64,000 nt of DNA from Catellatospora citrea (lineage in GTDB: Bacteria; Actinomycetota; Actinomycetes; Mycobacteriales; Micromonosporaceae), in NCBI RefSeq assembly GCF_003610235.1, contig NZ_RAPR01000001.1, forward strand, positions 1 to 64,000, written 5' to 3'. Shown in pieces: positions 26,881 through 35,170 of the stretch. The stretch's first letter is position 1, and each line of letters starts with the position of its first letter. A model generated the notes under the pieces. The model was not told where the DNA came from and did no database searches. It saw only the letters and a program-made list of their open reading frames with translations. The translations under genes and the position numbers were made by a program.

Positions 26881-28884
26881 ATGGCATCCACCTCGAGACG
26901 CACCATCCGCAGTGCACTGGCCGCCACCGCGGCAGTCGTGCTCCTGGCCGGGCTGACACCGGGCACGGCCTCCGCCGCCGATCCGGACCCCCGCATCGGC
27001 CTCGGGTCAGGCTGGCTCGACGCGCAGACCGCGATCAGCAACCTCGAACACCTCGCCCATGTCGACAAGCCGCCGGGTTTCGTCAACCCCGCCAACCCCG
27101 GTGACTTCGGGTTCGTCGCGTCGGACCTCGCGTTCACCGGCGACTACGCGATCATGGGCAACTTCAACGGGTTCAACGTCTTCGACGTCTCCGACCCCTC
27201 CGCGCCGTCGGTCGTGACCAGCGTCGTCTGCCCCGGCGGGCAGGGCGACGTGTCCGTCCACGGCGACCTGCTGTTCATGTCGGTCGAGGAGAGCCGCGCG
27301 CGCGTCGACTGCGGCACCAACCCCACCGTCGGCGAGCGCTTCCAGGGCGTGCGCGTGTTCGACATCAGCGACATCACCACGCCGACGCAGGTCGCGGCCG
27401 TCCAGCTGTGCCGCGGTTCGCACACGCACTCCGTGGTGACCGATCCGGACGACCCGGCCAACGTATACGTGTACGTGTCGGGCACCGCCGGCGTCCGACC
27501 GGTGGCCACGATGGCGGGCTGCAACAACAACCCGGCGAACGGCGAGAACCCGTCCCGGTGGCGCATCGACGTCATCAAGGTCCCGGTCGCCGATCCCGCC
27601 TCGGCGGCCGTCGTCAACGGTCCGCGCCTGTTCGCCGACCCGGCGACCGGCGCGATCGACGGGCTGCAGAACACGCCACCGGCCCCGACCCACCCGTCCG
27701 GTATGAACTGGGGTCCCACGCCCATCACCGACGCCTGCCACGACCTCACCGCCTATCCGGCACTCGGCCTGGCGGCGGGCGCCTGCGAGGGCAACGGCAT
27801 CCTGATCGACATCTCCGACCCGGCCAACCCCGTCCGCCTGGACGAGGTCGCGGACCCCAACTTCGCCTACTGGCACTCGGCGACGCTGACCAACGACGGC
27901 AAGAAGGTCATCTTCACCGACGAGTGGGGCGGCGGCACGGCGGCCCGGTGCCGCCCGACCGACCAGGCCAGCTGGGGCGCGAACGCGGTCTTCGACATCG
28001 TCGACGGCAGGATGGAGTTCCGCAGCTACTACAAGCTGCCGGCGCCCCAGACGCTGACCGAGAACTGCGTCGCGCACAACGGTTCGCTCATCCCGGTGCC
28101 CGGCCGCGACATCATGGCTCAGGCCTGGTACCAGGGCGGCATCTCGCTGGTCGACTACACCGACTCGGCGCACCCGAAGGAGATCGCGTACTTCGACCGC
28201 GGCCCGATCTCGGCCACCGGGCTCGTCCTGGGCGGCATGTGGTCCGCGTACTGGTACAACGGCGAGGTCTACGGCAGTGAGATCGCGCGCGGGTTCGACG
28301 TCTTCGGCCTCAAGCCGAGCACACACCTGACCGCGGCGGAGATAGCCGCGGCCCGGCAGGTCCGGCTGACCGAGTTCAACGCCCAGAGCCAGCAGAAGAT
28401 CACGTGGGCGCCGAGCTTCGCGGTCGCGCGGGCACGCTTCGACCAGCTGGCCCGCACCTGCACCACGACCATCGACGGCAGCCACCGCGGCCCGCTCACG
28501 GTATCGGGCGTGACCTGCCTCGACGGCGCGACCGTCAGCGGCCCGGTCTCGGTCCGCAGGGGTGCGACGCTGCTCGCGATCGACTCGACGATCTCCGGCC
28601 CGCTGTCGGCGTCGTCGGCGGCCGCGGTGCACGTCTACCACAGCACGGTGCGCGGTCCGCTGGCCGTATCGGGCGCCACGGGCAGCGTGGCGGTGGTCGA
28701 CTCCACGGTGCACGGTCCGGTCTCGCTGTCGGGCAACACGACGCCCGGCGTGGAGGCGATCATCGCGGACAGCACGATCAACGGTCCGCTCGCGTGTTCC
28801 GGCAACTCCCCTGCGCCGATCAACCTCGGTGCGGCCAACACGGTCCGGGGCCCGGCCGCCGGCCAGTGCGCCACGCTCGACTGA
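26881..28884 (+). CDS. Secreted LVIVD-repeat beta-propeller protein with repetitive C-terminus
   Basis: Protein of 667 residues with a signal peptide (cleavage near SAAD, about residue 32). The body (about 35-500) is built of LVIVD-type repeats: GFNVFDVSDPSAPSVVTSV, GVRVFDISDITTPTQVAAV, GILIDISDPANPVRLDEV, ISLVDYTDSAHPKEIAYF. The last 120 residues form a different repetitive domain in which short units end in G-P-[LV], such as STISGPLSAS, STVRGPLAVSG, STVHGPVSLSG and STINGPLACSG; this looks like a right-handed beta-helix. Partner or ligand unknown. A Shine-Dalgarno-like AGAGAGG precedes the ATG. A hairpin lies just after the stop. Confidence 0.82.
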   Translation: MASTSRRTIRSALAATAAVVLLAGLTPGTASAADPDPRIGLGSGWLDAQTAISNLEHLAHVDKPPGFVNPANPGDFGFVASDLAFTGDYAIMGNFNGFNVFDVSDPSAPSVVTSVVCPGGQGDVSVHGDLLFMSVEESRARVDCGTNPTVGERFQGVRVFDISDITTPTQVAAVQLCRGSHTHSVVTDPDDPANVYVYVSGTAGVRPVATMAGCNNNPANGENPSRWRIDVIKVPVADPASAAVVNGPRLFADPATGAIDGLQNTPPAPTHPSGMNWGPTPITDACHDLTAYPALGLAAGACEGNGILIDISDPANPVRLDEVADPNFAYWHSATLTNDGKKVIFTDEWGGGTAARCRPTDQASWGANAVFDIVDGRMEFRSYYKLPAPQTLTENCVAHNGSLIPVPGRDIMAQAWYQGGISLVDYTDSAHPKEIAYFDRGPISATGLVLGGMWSAYWYNGEVYGSEIARGFDVFGLKPSTHLTAAEIAAARQVRLTEFNAQSQQKITWAPSFAVARARFDQLARTCTTTIDGSHRGPLTVSGVTCLDGATVSGPVSVRRGATLLAIDSTISGPLSASSAAAVHVYHSTVRGPLAVSGATGSVAVVDSTVHGPVSLSGNTTPGVEAIIADSTINGPLACSGNSPAPINLGAANTVRGPAAGQCATLD

Positions 28885-28905
28885 GCACGGCGCGAAACCT
28901 TCGGA

Positions 28906-28933
28906 GGCGGCTCACCGGGGACGGTGGGCCGCC
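28906..28933 (+). terminator. Hairpin terminator after the LVIVD gene
   Basis: An 11-bp stem with one G-U pair (28906-28916 with 28923-28933) and a 6-nt loop, starting 21 nt after the stop. The next gene seems to have its own promoter further on (AATATA at 28951-28956). Confidence 0.6.
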
Positions 28934-28962
28934 CCCTCTACGTTTCGGGCAATATAGACACC

Positions 28963-29340
28963 ATGCCCGTACAGCTCAATCACACGATCGTCATGGCCAC
29001 CGACCGCGACCGGACCGCGGACTTCCTGGTCGATCTGCTCGGCCTCGCACCGGCCGCGACCTACGGCCCGTTCCGGGTGGTCGGGCTGGCCAACGGTGTC
29101 TCGCTCGACGTCGTCAAGGCCGACGCTCCGATCCGCACCCAGCACTACGCGTTCCTGGTGTCCGAGGACGAGTTCGACCAGATCTGGGCGCGGATCCGCG
29201 ACCGCCGGCTGCCGTTCTGGGCCGACCCGTTCCACAGCCGACCGGGCGAGATCAACCACAACGACGGCGGCCGGGGTCTCTACTGGGAGGACCTCGACGG
29301 GCACAATCTCGAAATCATCACGCGGCCCTACGGCGGCTGA
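28963..29340 (+). CDS. VOC superfamily (glyoxalase-like) protein
   Basis: Protein of 125 residues with a complete single VOC repeat pair: QLNHTIVMATDRDRTADFLVDLLG, ALVSEDEFDQI-like central part (FLVSEDEFDQIW), and GGRGLYWEDLDGHNLEIITRPYG, which carries the C-terminal metal-binding Glu. The N-terminal His (LNHTIV) and this Glu match the usual metal site of type I extradiol or glyoxalase relatives. Substrate unknown. ATG 28963 is chosen since the conserved first strand begins there; CAATAT 7 nt upstream would allow leaderless expression. Confidence 0.87.
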   Translation: MPVQLNHTIVMATDRDRTADFLVDLLGLAPAATYGPFRVVGLANGVSLDVVKADAPIRTQHYAFLVSEDEFDQIWARIRDRRLPFWADPFHSRPGEINHNDGGRGLYWEDLDGHNLEIITRPYGG

Positions 29341-29385
29341 CCGACGCTCGCGGCGGGAGCCGTACATCGGTTAACGTCTTGAATC

Positions 29386-30069
29386 ATGCTCGGATCCCGC
29401 CGCCTCGTCATCGCCGCCGTGGCCGCCGTAGTCGCGGCCGGTCTCGCGGCGTTCGCGGTCGTCACGCTGTCGGGCGGCGACACCGGCGCGGTCGAGGCCG
29501 GACCCACGCTCCGCGTCGTCCAGCCCGGCGCACCCGGCCAGTCCGCGCGCACCCTCTCCCCCGAGGACGTCGCCCGGCTGTCCGCACCGCCGCACAACGC
29601 GGCCGACACCGAGTTCATGCGCCGGATGATCCCGCACCACGGGCAGGCGCTGGAGATGACCGCGCTGGTCGCCGGCCGGAGCCAGAGCCCCGAGATCTCG
29701 CAGCTGGCAGCACGTATCAAGATCTCGCAGCAAGACGAGATCGCGCTGATGGAACAGTGGCTGACCAGCCGGCGGGAGGCGCTGCCGGCGCCGCACGCGA
29801 ACCACGTCGGCCACGGCGAGCTGATGCCCGGCATGCTCGACCAGACCGACCTGACACGCCTGGCGCAGGCGAAGGGCCCGGCGTTCGACAGGCTGTTCCT
29901 CGATTACATGATCCGGCACCACCAGGGCGCGGTGACGATGGTCGAACAGCTCTACCAGGCCGGCGGCGGCATCGAGCCGTCCAGCGACCGGTTGGCCCGC
30001 GAGGTCAGCGCCGACCAGCAGATCGAGATCCGGCGCATGAAGGAGACTCTCGCCAAGCTCGCGGCGTGA
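29386..30069 (+). CDS. DUF305 (CopM-like) membrane-anchored or exported protein
   Basis: Protein of 227 residues with an N-terminal hydrophobic helix (about 7-27) that may act as signal or anchor. Two DUF305 repeats are seen, each with a Met/His-rich motif: EFMRRMIPHHGQALEMTALV and LFLDYMIRHHQGAVTMVEQL. These His/Met positions fit the periplasmic copper-binding role proposed for CopM-like members. The C-terminus ends with RMKETLAKLAA, typical of the family. It is separate from any copper operon here. Confidence 0.88.
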   Translation: MLGSRRLVIAAVAAVVAAGLAAFAVVTLSGGDTGAVEAGPTLRVVQPGAPGQSARTLSPEDVARLSAPPHNAADTEFMRRMIPHHGQALEMTALVAGRSQSPEISQLAARIKISQQDEIALMEQWLTSRREALPAPHANHVGHGELMPGMLDQTDLTRLAQAKGPAFDRLFLDYMIRHHQGAVTMVEQLYQAGGGIEPSSDRLAREVSADQQIEIRRMKETLAKLAA

Positions 30070-30084
30070 GGCACATCGAAGGTG

Positions 30085-30131
30085 TTGACATCCTGGAGAT
30101 CGACCCTGTTTAGTAAGGAAAGTTACCTTAC
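30085..30131 (+). promoter_or_regulatory. Promoter with overlapping palindromic operator for the lyase gene
   Basis: TTGACA (30085-30090) and TTTAGT (30109-30114) form a near-consensus -35/-10 pair with an 18-nt spacer. A perfect inverted repeat GTAAGG-N7-CCTTAC (30113-30131) covers the -10 edge and start site, as expected for a repressor. The right half AAGTTACCTTAC resembles motifs at 39637, 49082 and 54160. Confidence 0.6.
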
Positions 30132-30182
30132 AGTTCACGGCTTGGCCGCTCCCGAGCCCTGGAGTCTTCAGGGAGGACGCCG

Positions 30183-31382
30183 ATGCTCCACACCCGACGG
30201 CGGATGCCGCTCGCCCTCGCCACGGCCCTGATCGCGCTGCTGGGCACCACGCTCGCCGTGATACCCGCCGGGTCGGCCCGGCGCGCCGAGGCCGCCCCCG
30301 CCACCTTCGCCCACCCCGGCGTGCTGGTCAGCCGCGCCCAGCTCGACTTCGTCCGCGGCAAGGTCAACAGCAACGCCCAGCCCTGGCGACAGGCCTACGA
30401 CCAGATGATGGGCAGCCGCTACGCCTCGCTGACCCGCGCCCCGAAACCGCGCGCCGTGGTCGAGTGCGGCTCCTACTCCAATCCGAACCTCGGCTGTACC
30501 GACGAGCGCGAGGACGCGATCGCGGCGTACACCATGGCGCTGGCCTGGTACATCACCCGTGACAACCGGTACGCCGACAAGGCCATCCAGCTCATGGACG
30601 CCTGGTCGGCCGTGATCGTCGACCACACCAACAGCAACGCCCCGCTGCAGACCGCCTGGGCCGGGTCCACCTGGCCGCGCGCCGCCGAGATCATCCGGTA
30701 CACGTACACCGGCTGGCCCAACGCGAACCGGTTCGCCACGATGCTGCGCAACGTGTACCTGCCCGAGGTGATCAACGGCAACACCACCAGCAACGGCAAC
30801 TGGGACATGTCCATGATGGAGGCCGTCATCGGCATCGCGGTCTTCCTGGAGGACCGCACCGCCTACGACCGGGCCGTCACCAGGTTCCGCAACCGCATGC
30901 GCGCCTACTTCTACCTGGCCACCGACGGCGCCGTGCCGTACGGACCCGGCGGCGGCATCGACACCCCCAGCGAGATCATCAACTACTGGCAGGGCCAGAG
31001 CACCTTCGTCGACGGGCTGTCGCAGGAGACCTGCCGCGACTTCACGCACACCGGATACGGCATCTCCTCGGCCACCCACATCGCCGAGACCAGCCGCATC
31101 CAGGGCCAGGACCTCTACCCGGAGTTCACCGACCGGCTGCGCCACGCACTGGGCTTCCACGCCAAGTACCAGCTCGGCACCGCCGCGCCGTCGTGGCTGT
31201 GCGGCGGCAGCCTGCACCTGGGCCTGGGCCCGATCACCGAGGTCGGCTTCAACGCGCTGAACTTCCGGCTCGGCATCGGCATGACCAACACCCAGACGCT
31301 CACCCTCAACCAGCGCCCCGCCGGCACCAACAACCTGTTCGTGGCCTGGGAGACGCTCACCCACGCCGCCAACCCGAACTGA
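30183..31382 (+). CDS. Secreted alginate-lyase-family polysaccharide lyase
   Basis: Protein of 399 residues with a signal peptide (cleavage near AEAAPATF, about residue 38). It begins like the family with FAHPGVLVSRAQLDFVRGKV, followed by EREDAIAAYTMALAWYIT, and a central NGNWDMSMMEAVIGIAVFLED that holds the Asn-x-x-Trp and nearby residues typical of the (alpha/alpha) toroid alginate_lyase fold. The uronic-acid substrate is not certain; many actinobacterial members are uncharacterised. GGAGG stands about 7 nt before ATG 30183. Confidence 0.85.
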   Translation: MLHTRRRMPLALATALIALLGTTLAVIPAGSARRAEAAPATFAHPGVLVSRAQLDFVRGKVNSNAQPWRQAYDQMMGSRYASLTRAPKPRAVVECGSYSNPNLGCTDEREDAIAAYTMALAWYITRDNRYADKAIQLMDAWSAVIVDHTNSNAPLQTAWAGSTWPRAAEIIRYTYTGWPNANRFATMLRNVYLPEVINGNTTSNGNWDMSMMEAVIGIAVFLEDRTAYDRAVTRFRNRMRAYFYLATDGAVPYGPGGGIDTPSEIINYWQGQSTFVDGLSQETCRDFTHTGYGISSATHIAETSRIQGQDLYPEFTDRLRHALGFHAKYQLGTAAPSWLCGGSLHLGLGPITEVGFNALNFRLGIGMTNTQTLTLNQRPAGTNNLFVAWETLTHAANPN

Positions 31383-31393
31383 CCCGCCCGGCC

Positions 31394-31436
31394 GCAGCGC
31401 CCTGGAGACTCCGGCATGCCGGCTCCGGGGCGCTGC
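31394..31436. terminator. Bidirectional hairpin terminator
   Basis: A long stem (31394-31407 with 31423-31436, one T-G pair) has at its tip a 12-nt self-complementary CCGGCATGCCGG (31411-31422). It separates the convergent lyase and M23 peptidase genes. Confidence 0.75.
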
Positions 31437-31454
31437 CCCGTCACCGGTCCGGTG

Positions 31455-32150
31455 TCACGCCCCGTAGGGCGACTCGATCTCCAGGTCGAAGTCGAGGCCG
31501 CGTTTCTGGAACCAGGTCAGCGGGTTCTGCACCGCGCCGTCGACGTGCACCTCCAGGTGCAGGTGCGGGCTACGGGACAGGCCGCTGTTGCCCAGCAGCC
31601 CGATCTCGGTGCCGGCCTCCACCTGCTGGCCGACCTTGACCAGGACCTTGCTGGCGTGGGCGTACACGGTCTGCACGCCGTCGCCGTGGTCGACGATGAC
31701 GGAATAGCCGAACGCGCCGTTCCAGCCGGCCTGCGCCACCGTGCCGGCGTGCACCGCCGCGAACGGCGTGCCCTCGGGCAGGCCGGTCAGGTCGATCCCC
31801 GGGCGCGAATCACCGTGGCCGGTGCGCAGTTCGTACTCGTGCAGCGGCAGCACCCAGCCGTCGGCGGTGCTCGCCGCCAGGGTCGAGGCGCGCTCATCGG
31901 CACGGTTGGCACGCTCGGCCGCCTCGGCACGGGCGCTCAGCTCCCGGGACTGGGCGTACGCGGCGACCTCACCCGCGGCGACGTCGGGCTTCGCGTCGTC
32001 GATGGCCGCGCCGGTGCTGAGCGCAACGGCCCCCGCGCCGACCGCGGCGGTCGCGAGCACCGCGGCGTACCTGCGGCGGGAGGGCACCGGAGCGCGACGA
32101 CGACCTCGGTAGCGCTCGCTTTCCTTCAGCAGCTCTGGCCGGTAGGTCAC
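31455..32150 (-). CDS. M23 family metallopeptidase (cell-wall endopeptidase)
   Basis: Protein of 231 residues with a GTG start. A basic N-terminus and one hydrophobic helix (about 29-47) export or anchor it. A short Ala/Glu/Arg-rich helix region follows (about 60-95). The LytM/M23 domain is at about 105-215, with zinc ligands in GHGDSRPGIDLTG (H-x8-D) and SPHLHLEVHVDG (H-x-H). It should cut peptidoglycan cross-links. Actinobacterial M23 genes are often under a c-di-AMP riboswitch; only a partial resemblance is seen upstream here. Confidence 0.92.
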   Translation of the reverse strand: MTYRPELLKESERYRGRRRAPVPSRRRYAAVLATAAVGAGAVALSTGAAIDDAKPDVAAGEVAAYAQSRELSARAEAAERANRADERASTLAASTADGWVLPLHEYELRTGHGDSRPGIDLTGLPEGTPFAAVHAGTVAQAGWNGAFGYSVIVDHGDGVQTVYAHASKVLVKVGQQVEAGTEIGLLGNSGLSRSPHLHLEVHVDGAVQNPLTWFQKRGLDFDLEIESPYGA

Positions 32151-32510
32151 GAACGCTCCGTAGCTGTCGGGTGGTCTCCGGACCGAGCCGGAGTCGGGTC
32201 AACCGTGATGCGGCCACCAACGTAACGAGCCTCGGCGGCGCTGCCAAACACACAGGCGTCATCGGACGGCCACACACGGTGACGAACACGGTCGATGGCG
32301 CAGGCCCGACCACCCGCCGACGGACCGCGCCCTCCGGCACCGAAAGTGACGAACGTCTCCTGCCGACAGTCCAACCTGTGCGGCGGGTCGCCTTGCCCAG
32401 ACGGCCCTCGCGCCGGTACACCGGATGCCGAGCCGAACGCGAACTGCACGCGTGTCGCCGGCCGACTCCACCGGACATCAGGCCGCCGCTCGGCCGCTAC
32501 CATCTGTCGA
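32151..32510. other. 360-nt gene-free divergent region
   Basis: No credible gene is seen on either strand. On the minus strand, just before the M23 start, a small hairpin (CTCCGG-N6-CCGGAG) is followed by CACCCGACAGCTACGGAGCG at about 32155-32174. This resembles the 3' conserved block of the ydaO/c-di-AMP riboswitch, but the large 5' blocks are not found. On the plus strand TACCAT (32498-32503) stands 7 nt before ATG 32511. The remainder is unremarkable GC-rich sequence. Confidence 0.5.
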
Positions 32511-33077
32511 ATGGCGCTCACGCTTGATCGCATCGCCGGATACGCCGACCGCGGCCTCGATGCCGACCTGGCCCGCTGGTTCGCCGCCGAGCCGCGGGTG
32601 AGCATCCCGGACTCGGTGCGCTCGGTCGAACCCTTCCTCGCGAAGCTTCCGCCCGCCGCGGCGGCGTCGCTGTCCGCGTTCGACCGCCGGGTCCGCTCCG
32701 GGACGGTGCCGCAGTTCCTTGACATCTTCGACTGGTCGTACGGGTTCGACTTCGCCGCCAACGACTGCGAGATCCTCGACGCCGACTACGCCACGCCGCT
32801 GTCGAGCGACGACGTGTGGTCGATCGGGGCCGACGGATCGGGCAGCTACCACGTCGTGCTCACCAGCGGCCAGGTCGCGCTGTGGTTCCACGAGGAGCAG
32901 GTGGTCGAGGGACACACCCGGTTCGACAACCTGGACGTGTTCCTGTGGTCGATGGTGCGGTACCACGCGGTCCGGGCGGGAGCGCTCGACCGGTCGGCGG
33001 TCGAGGACGACTTCCGCTCGCTGGCCCAGCCCGGCGTGCTGGCCGACGAGGTCGGACTGCTCGCCTACCTGCGGTAA
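32511..33077 (+). CDS. Small hypothetical protein, possibly SUKH/SMI1-KNR4-like
   Basis: Cytoplasmic protein of 188 residues. The central part (about 85-165) has a pattern seen in SUKH-fold proteins: DVWSIGADGSGSYHVVLTSGQVALWFHEE followed by RFDNLDVFLWSMVRYHAV. The match is by eye and not strong. Many SUKH proteins are immunity proteins, but no toxin gene is adjacent, and other members are housekeeping proteins. ATG 32511 has a TACCAT box 7 nt upstream and no Shine-Dalgarno, consistent with a leaderless transcript. The DinB remnant follows after 19 nt. Confidence 0.6.
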   Translation: MALTLDRIAGYADRGLDADLARWFAAEPRVSIPDSVRSVEPFLAKLPPAAAASLSAFDRRVRSGTVPQFLDIFDWSYGFDFAANDCEILDADYATPLSSDDVWSIGADGSGSYHVVLTSGQVALWFHEEQVVEGHTRFDNLDVFLWSMVRYHAVRAGALDRSAVEDDFRSLAQPGVLADEVGLLAYLR

Positions 33078-33096
33078 GCCCCGACAAGGAGGAGTC

Positions 33097-33327
33097 ATGG
33101 CGACTTTCGGCCGGTCCGACGAGCTGCGGGGTGCGGAGTTCGTCGAGGTGCTGGACACGACGCGTGACGATCCGCACGCTCCCGAGCACCGGCTGACCGT
33201 ACGCGAATGCCTGCACGTGATCCTCGAGGAGGAGTGGGAGCACCACCGCTACGCCGTGCGCGACATCGACGCGATCGGGGCGGGCGGGTCAGGCCTCGTC
33301 GTTGAGCACGCTGCTGACCCCGCGTAG
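33097..33327 (+). pseudogene. DinB/pentapeptide-repeat protein remnant with internal deletion
   Basis: Open frame of 76 codons with a good Shine-Dalgarno (AAGGAGGAG). Residues 1-18 (MATFGRSDELRGAEFVEV) match the start of DinB-superfamily proteins that carry pentapeptide-like RGAxFxxV units. From about residue 30, HRLTVRECLHVILEEEWEHHRYAVRDID matches their extreme C-terminus. The four-helix core that normally lies between, roughly 150-170 residues, is absent, and the frame is kept across the junction near 33150. The tail overlaps the end of the convergent monooxygenase gene by 39 nt. A working small protein cannot be excluded, but a deleted gene is simpler. Confidence 0.65.
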
Positions 33328-34410
33328 CTGCGCCGCGTACGCCGAGGCGATGACGCCGGACGGGATGAGACCGGTGAGCACGCGCACCGGCGCGGGGACG
33401 GGCTTGTTGGTCCGCTCGCTCACCGCCCGGCGCGAGACCTTGCGCACCCGCGGCGCCCGCAGCCGCTCGTAGCGCCGCAGCGCGTCCGGAACCGACGCCG
33501 GAGTCTCGCGCAGCATCCGGCTGAGCACCCACGCGTCTTCCAGTGCCTGGTTGGCGCCCTGCGCCTGGGTGGGCGGGAAGGCGTGCGCGGCGTCGCCGAG
33601 CAGCGTCGCGCCGCCGCGTCCCCACTGATCCGGAATGCGGTGCGTCACGTGCCGGAACGATTCCAGGTCGGCGTCGCGGACCTGCGCCAGCAGCGCGGAG
33701 ACGAGCGCGCCGTAGCCGGTGAACCGCTCGGCGAGCGCGGCGGCGGGTGAGCCCGTGAGCGGGCTCGGCACGTCGAACCACCACTGCAGGAGCCCGTCGC
33801 CGGACGGCAGCATGCCGACCAGCCCGGCGGGCCCCACCACGCAGACCCCGGTCGTGCTCGCGGCCAGCTCCGGCAGCACCCGGGTCAGGCCCTGCCAGGT
33901 GGTCCACTCGTTCTCGGCGGCGGGCGCGGGGTCGAGGACCGCGCGGCGTACGGCGGATCGGTGGCCGTCCGCGCCGACCACCACGTCGGCCTCGTGGCGG
34001 TCGCCGGTGGCGTCGGTGACGGTCACCCCATCGGGGCGGACCTCGACGTCGACGAGCTCGCGGGAGAACTCGACGTCCACGCCCTGCGCGAGGTGTTCGA
34101 CGAGTCGGGCGCGGGGCGTGCTCACGACCGGGAAGCCGGTGCGGCGGGCGACGGCCGCGAGGTCGGCGGTGACCATGGTCGCCCCGTCGGCGGTGTCGAA
34201 CCGCAGCACGTCGAGCCGGCCGCCGAAGCCGTCGAGGGGCGCGCCGAGTCCGGCGAGCGCGGCGGCGCCGTTGCTGAAGATCGTGACGGCGGCGCCGCCG
34301 GTCCGCAGCGCGGGCGCGGCCTCCAGCACCCGTACCCGATGGCCCGCGCCGAGCAGGCCGCGAGCCAGGGCCAGGCCGCCGATGCCGCCACCCGCGATCA
34401 AGATCTCCAC
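33289..34410 (-). CDS. FAD-dependent aromatic monooxygenase
   Basis: Class A flavin monooxygenase of 373 residues. FAD fold MEILIAGGGIGGLALARGLL-like start (GTG), the DG motif VVVGADGHRSAVRRAVL near residue 150, and the second FAD motif GRGGATLLGDAAHAFPPTQAQGANQALEDA near 270-300. It would hydroxylate an aromatic or polyketide substrate with NAD(P)H and oxygen. GTG 34410 is chosen because GGAGG stands 6 nt upstream and the fold begins at once. It is divergent from a TetR regulator, which is the usual arrangement for inducible drug- or phenol-modifying monooxygenases. Confidence 0.92.
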   Translation of the reverse strand: MEILIAGGGIGGLALARGLLGAGHRVRVLEAAPALRTGGAAVTIFSNGAAALAGLGAPLDGFGGRLDVLRFDTADGATMVTADLAAVARRTGFPVVSTPRARLVEHLAQGVDVEFSRELVDVEVRPDGVTVTDATGDRHEADVVVGADGHRSAVRRAVLDPAPAAENEWTTWQGLTRVLPELAASTTGVCVVGPAGLVGMLPSGDGLLQWWFDVPSPLTGSPAAALAERFTGYGALVSALLAQVRDADLESFRHVTHRIPDQWGRGGATLLGDAAHAFPPTQAQGANQALEDAWVLSRMLRETPASVPDALRRYERLRAPRVRKVSRRAVSERTNKPVPAPVRVLTGLIPSGVIASAYAAQLRGVSSVLNDEA

Positions 34411-34439
34411 GAAAGTCCTCCGACACCGTTCACTACGTT

Positions 34440-34467
34440 CGTTGTACAACGCATGGTGCCATAGGAT
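34440..34467. promoter_or_regulatory. TetR operator candidate and leaderless -10 box
   Basis: CGTTGTACAACG (34440-34451) is a perfect 12-bp palindrome in the 63-nt gap between the divergent monooxygenase and TetR genes. TAGGAT (34462-34467) stands 6 nt before the TetR GTG. The operator lies just upstream of this -10 box and could block both promoters. Confidence 0.6.
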
Positions 34468-34473
34468 GGCCGG

Positions 34474-35109
34474 GTGCCACCACCCAACGAACAGCGGCGG
34501 GCGCAGCTCGCGGACGCCGCGATCGAGCTGCTCGTCGAGTCCGGGGTCCACGGCGTCACCCACCGGGCCGTCGACCGCAGGGCCGGGCTGCCGGCCGGCA
34601 CCGCGTCGAACTACTTCCCCTCCCGGGAGGCCCTGCTCGTCGCGACTGCCCGGCGGGTCATCGAGCAGCATCAGGCCGACATGGCGCAGGCGGCGCAGAG
34701 CGCGGTCACACCGAACGCCGCGGCCCGAGCCGGCGAGCTCGACGGCCGGACGCTCGCGATCGAGCTGATCGCGGGCTCGCTCCTGCTCGCCGCGGGTCCG
34801 CACCGCCATCGCTATCTCGCGATCTACGAGCTGCGCCTGGAAAGCCTGCGCCGGCCCGCGCTGTCGGCGGCGATCGACGAGCTCATGGCCGCGATGGCCG
34901 CCTTCACCGGTGACCACCACGCCGAGGCGGGGCTGTCGATCCCGCCGGCCGCGATCCCGGCAATGCTGGTGATGTACGGCGGGGCGCTGTTTGCGCTGGT
35001 GACCGGGCCGGTCGAGCTGGTGACGCCGGAGGCGGTCCGGCCGCTCGCCGTCGCCGTCGTCGAAGGAGGACTGGCCGCCGCCCGTGACGCCGACGTCTCA
35101 GCACCGTGA
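34474..35109 (+). CDS. TetR/AcrR family transcriptional regulator
   Basis: Protein of 211 residues. The helix-turn-helix at about 8-55 reads RRAQLADAAIELLVESGVHGVTHRAVDRRAGLPAGTASNYFPSREALL in sections, a canonical TetR N-terminus. The ligand domain (about 70-200) is of the type with LLAAGPHRHRYLAIYELRLES. Likely represses the divergent FAD monooxygenase and itself through the palindrome between them; inducer unknown. GTG start with a leaderless-type promoter. Confidence 0.92.
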   Translation: MPPPNEQRRAQLADAAIELLVESGVHGVTHRAVDRRAGLPAGTASNYFPSREALLVATARRVIEQHQADMAQAAQSAVTPNAAARAGELDGRTLAIELIAGSLLLAAGPHRHRYLAIYELRLESLRRPALSAAIDELMAAMAAFTGDHHAEAGLSIPPAAIPAMLVMYGGALFALVTGPVELVTPEAVRPLAVAVVEGGLAAARDADVSAP

Positions 35110-35126
35110 GGCCGCGTCTCCCGGGA

Positions 35127-35158
35127 ACGGCGGTCCCCGGATCACCGGGGACCGCCGT
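35127..35158. terminator. Bidirectional hairpin terminator
   Basis: A 14-bp perfect stem (35127-35140 with 35145-35158) and 4-nt loop between the convergent TetR and GH5 genes. Confidence 0.85.
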
Positions 35159-35170
35159 GGACTCGCATGG

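Noticed and set aside
32511..33327. Toxin-immunity locus suggested by a SUKH-like protein and a small neighbour
   Set aside because: No polymorphic toxin, secretion or repeat domain is nearby, and the small neighbour looks like a DinB remnant.
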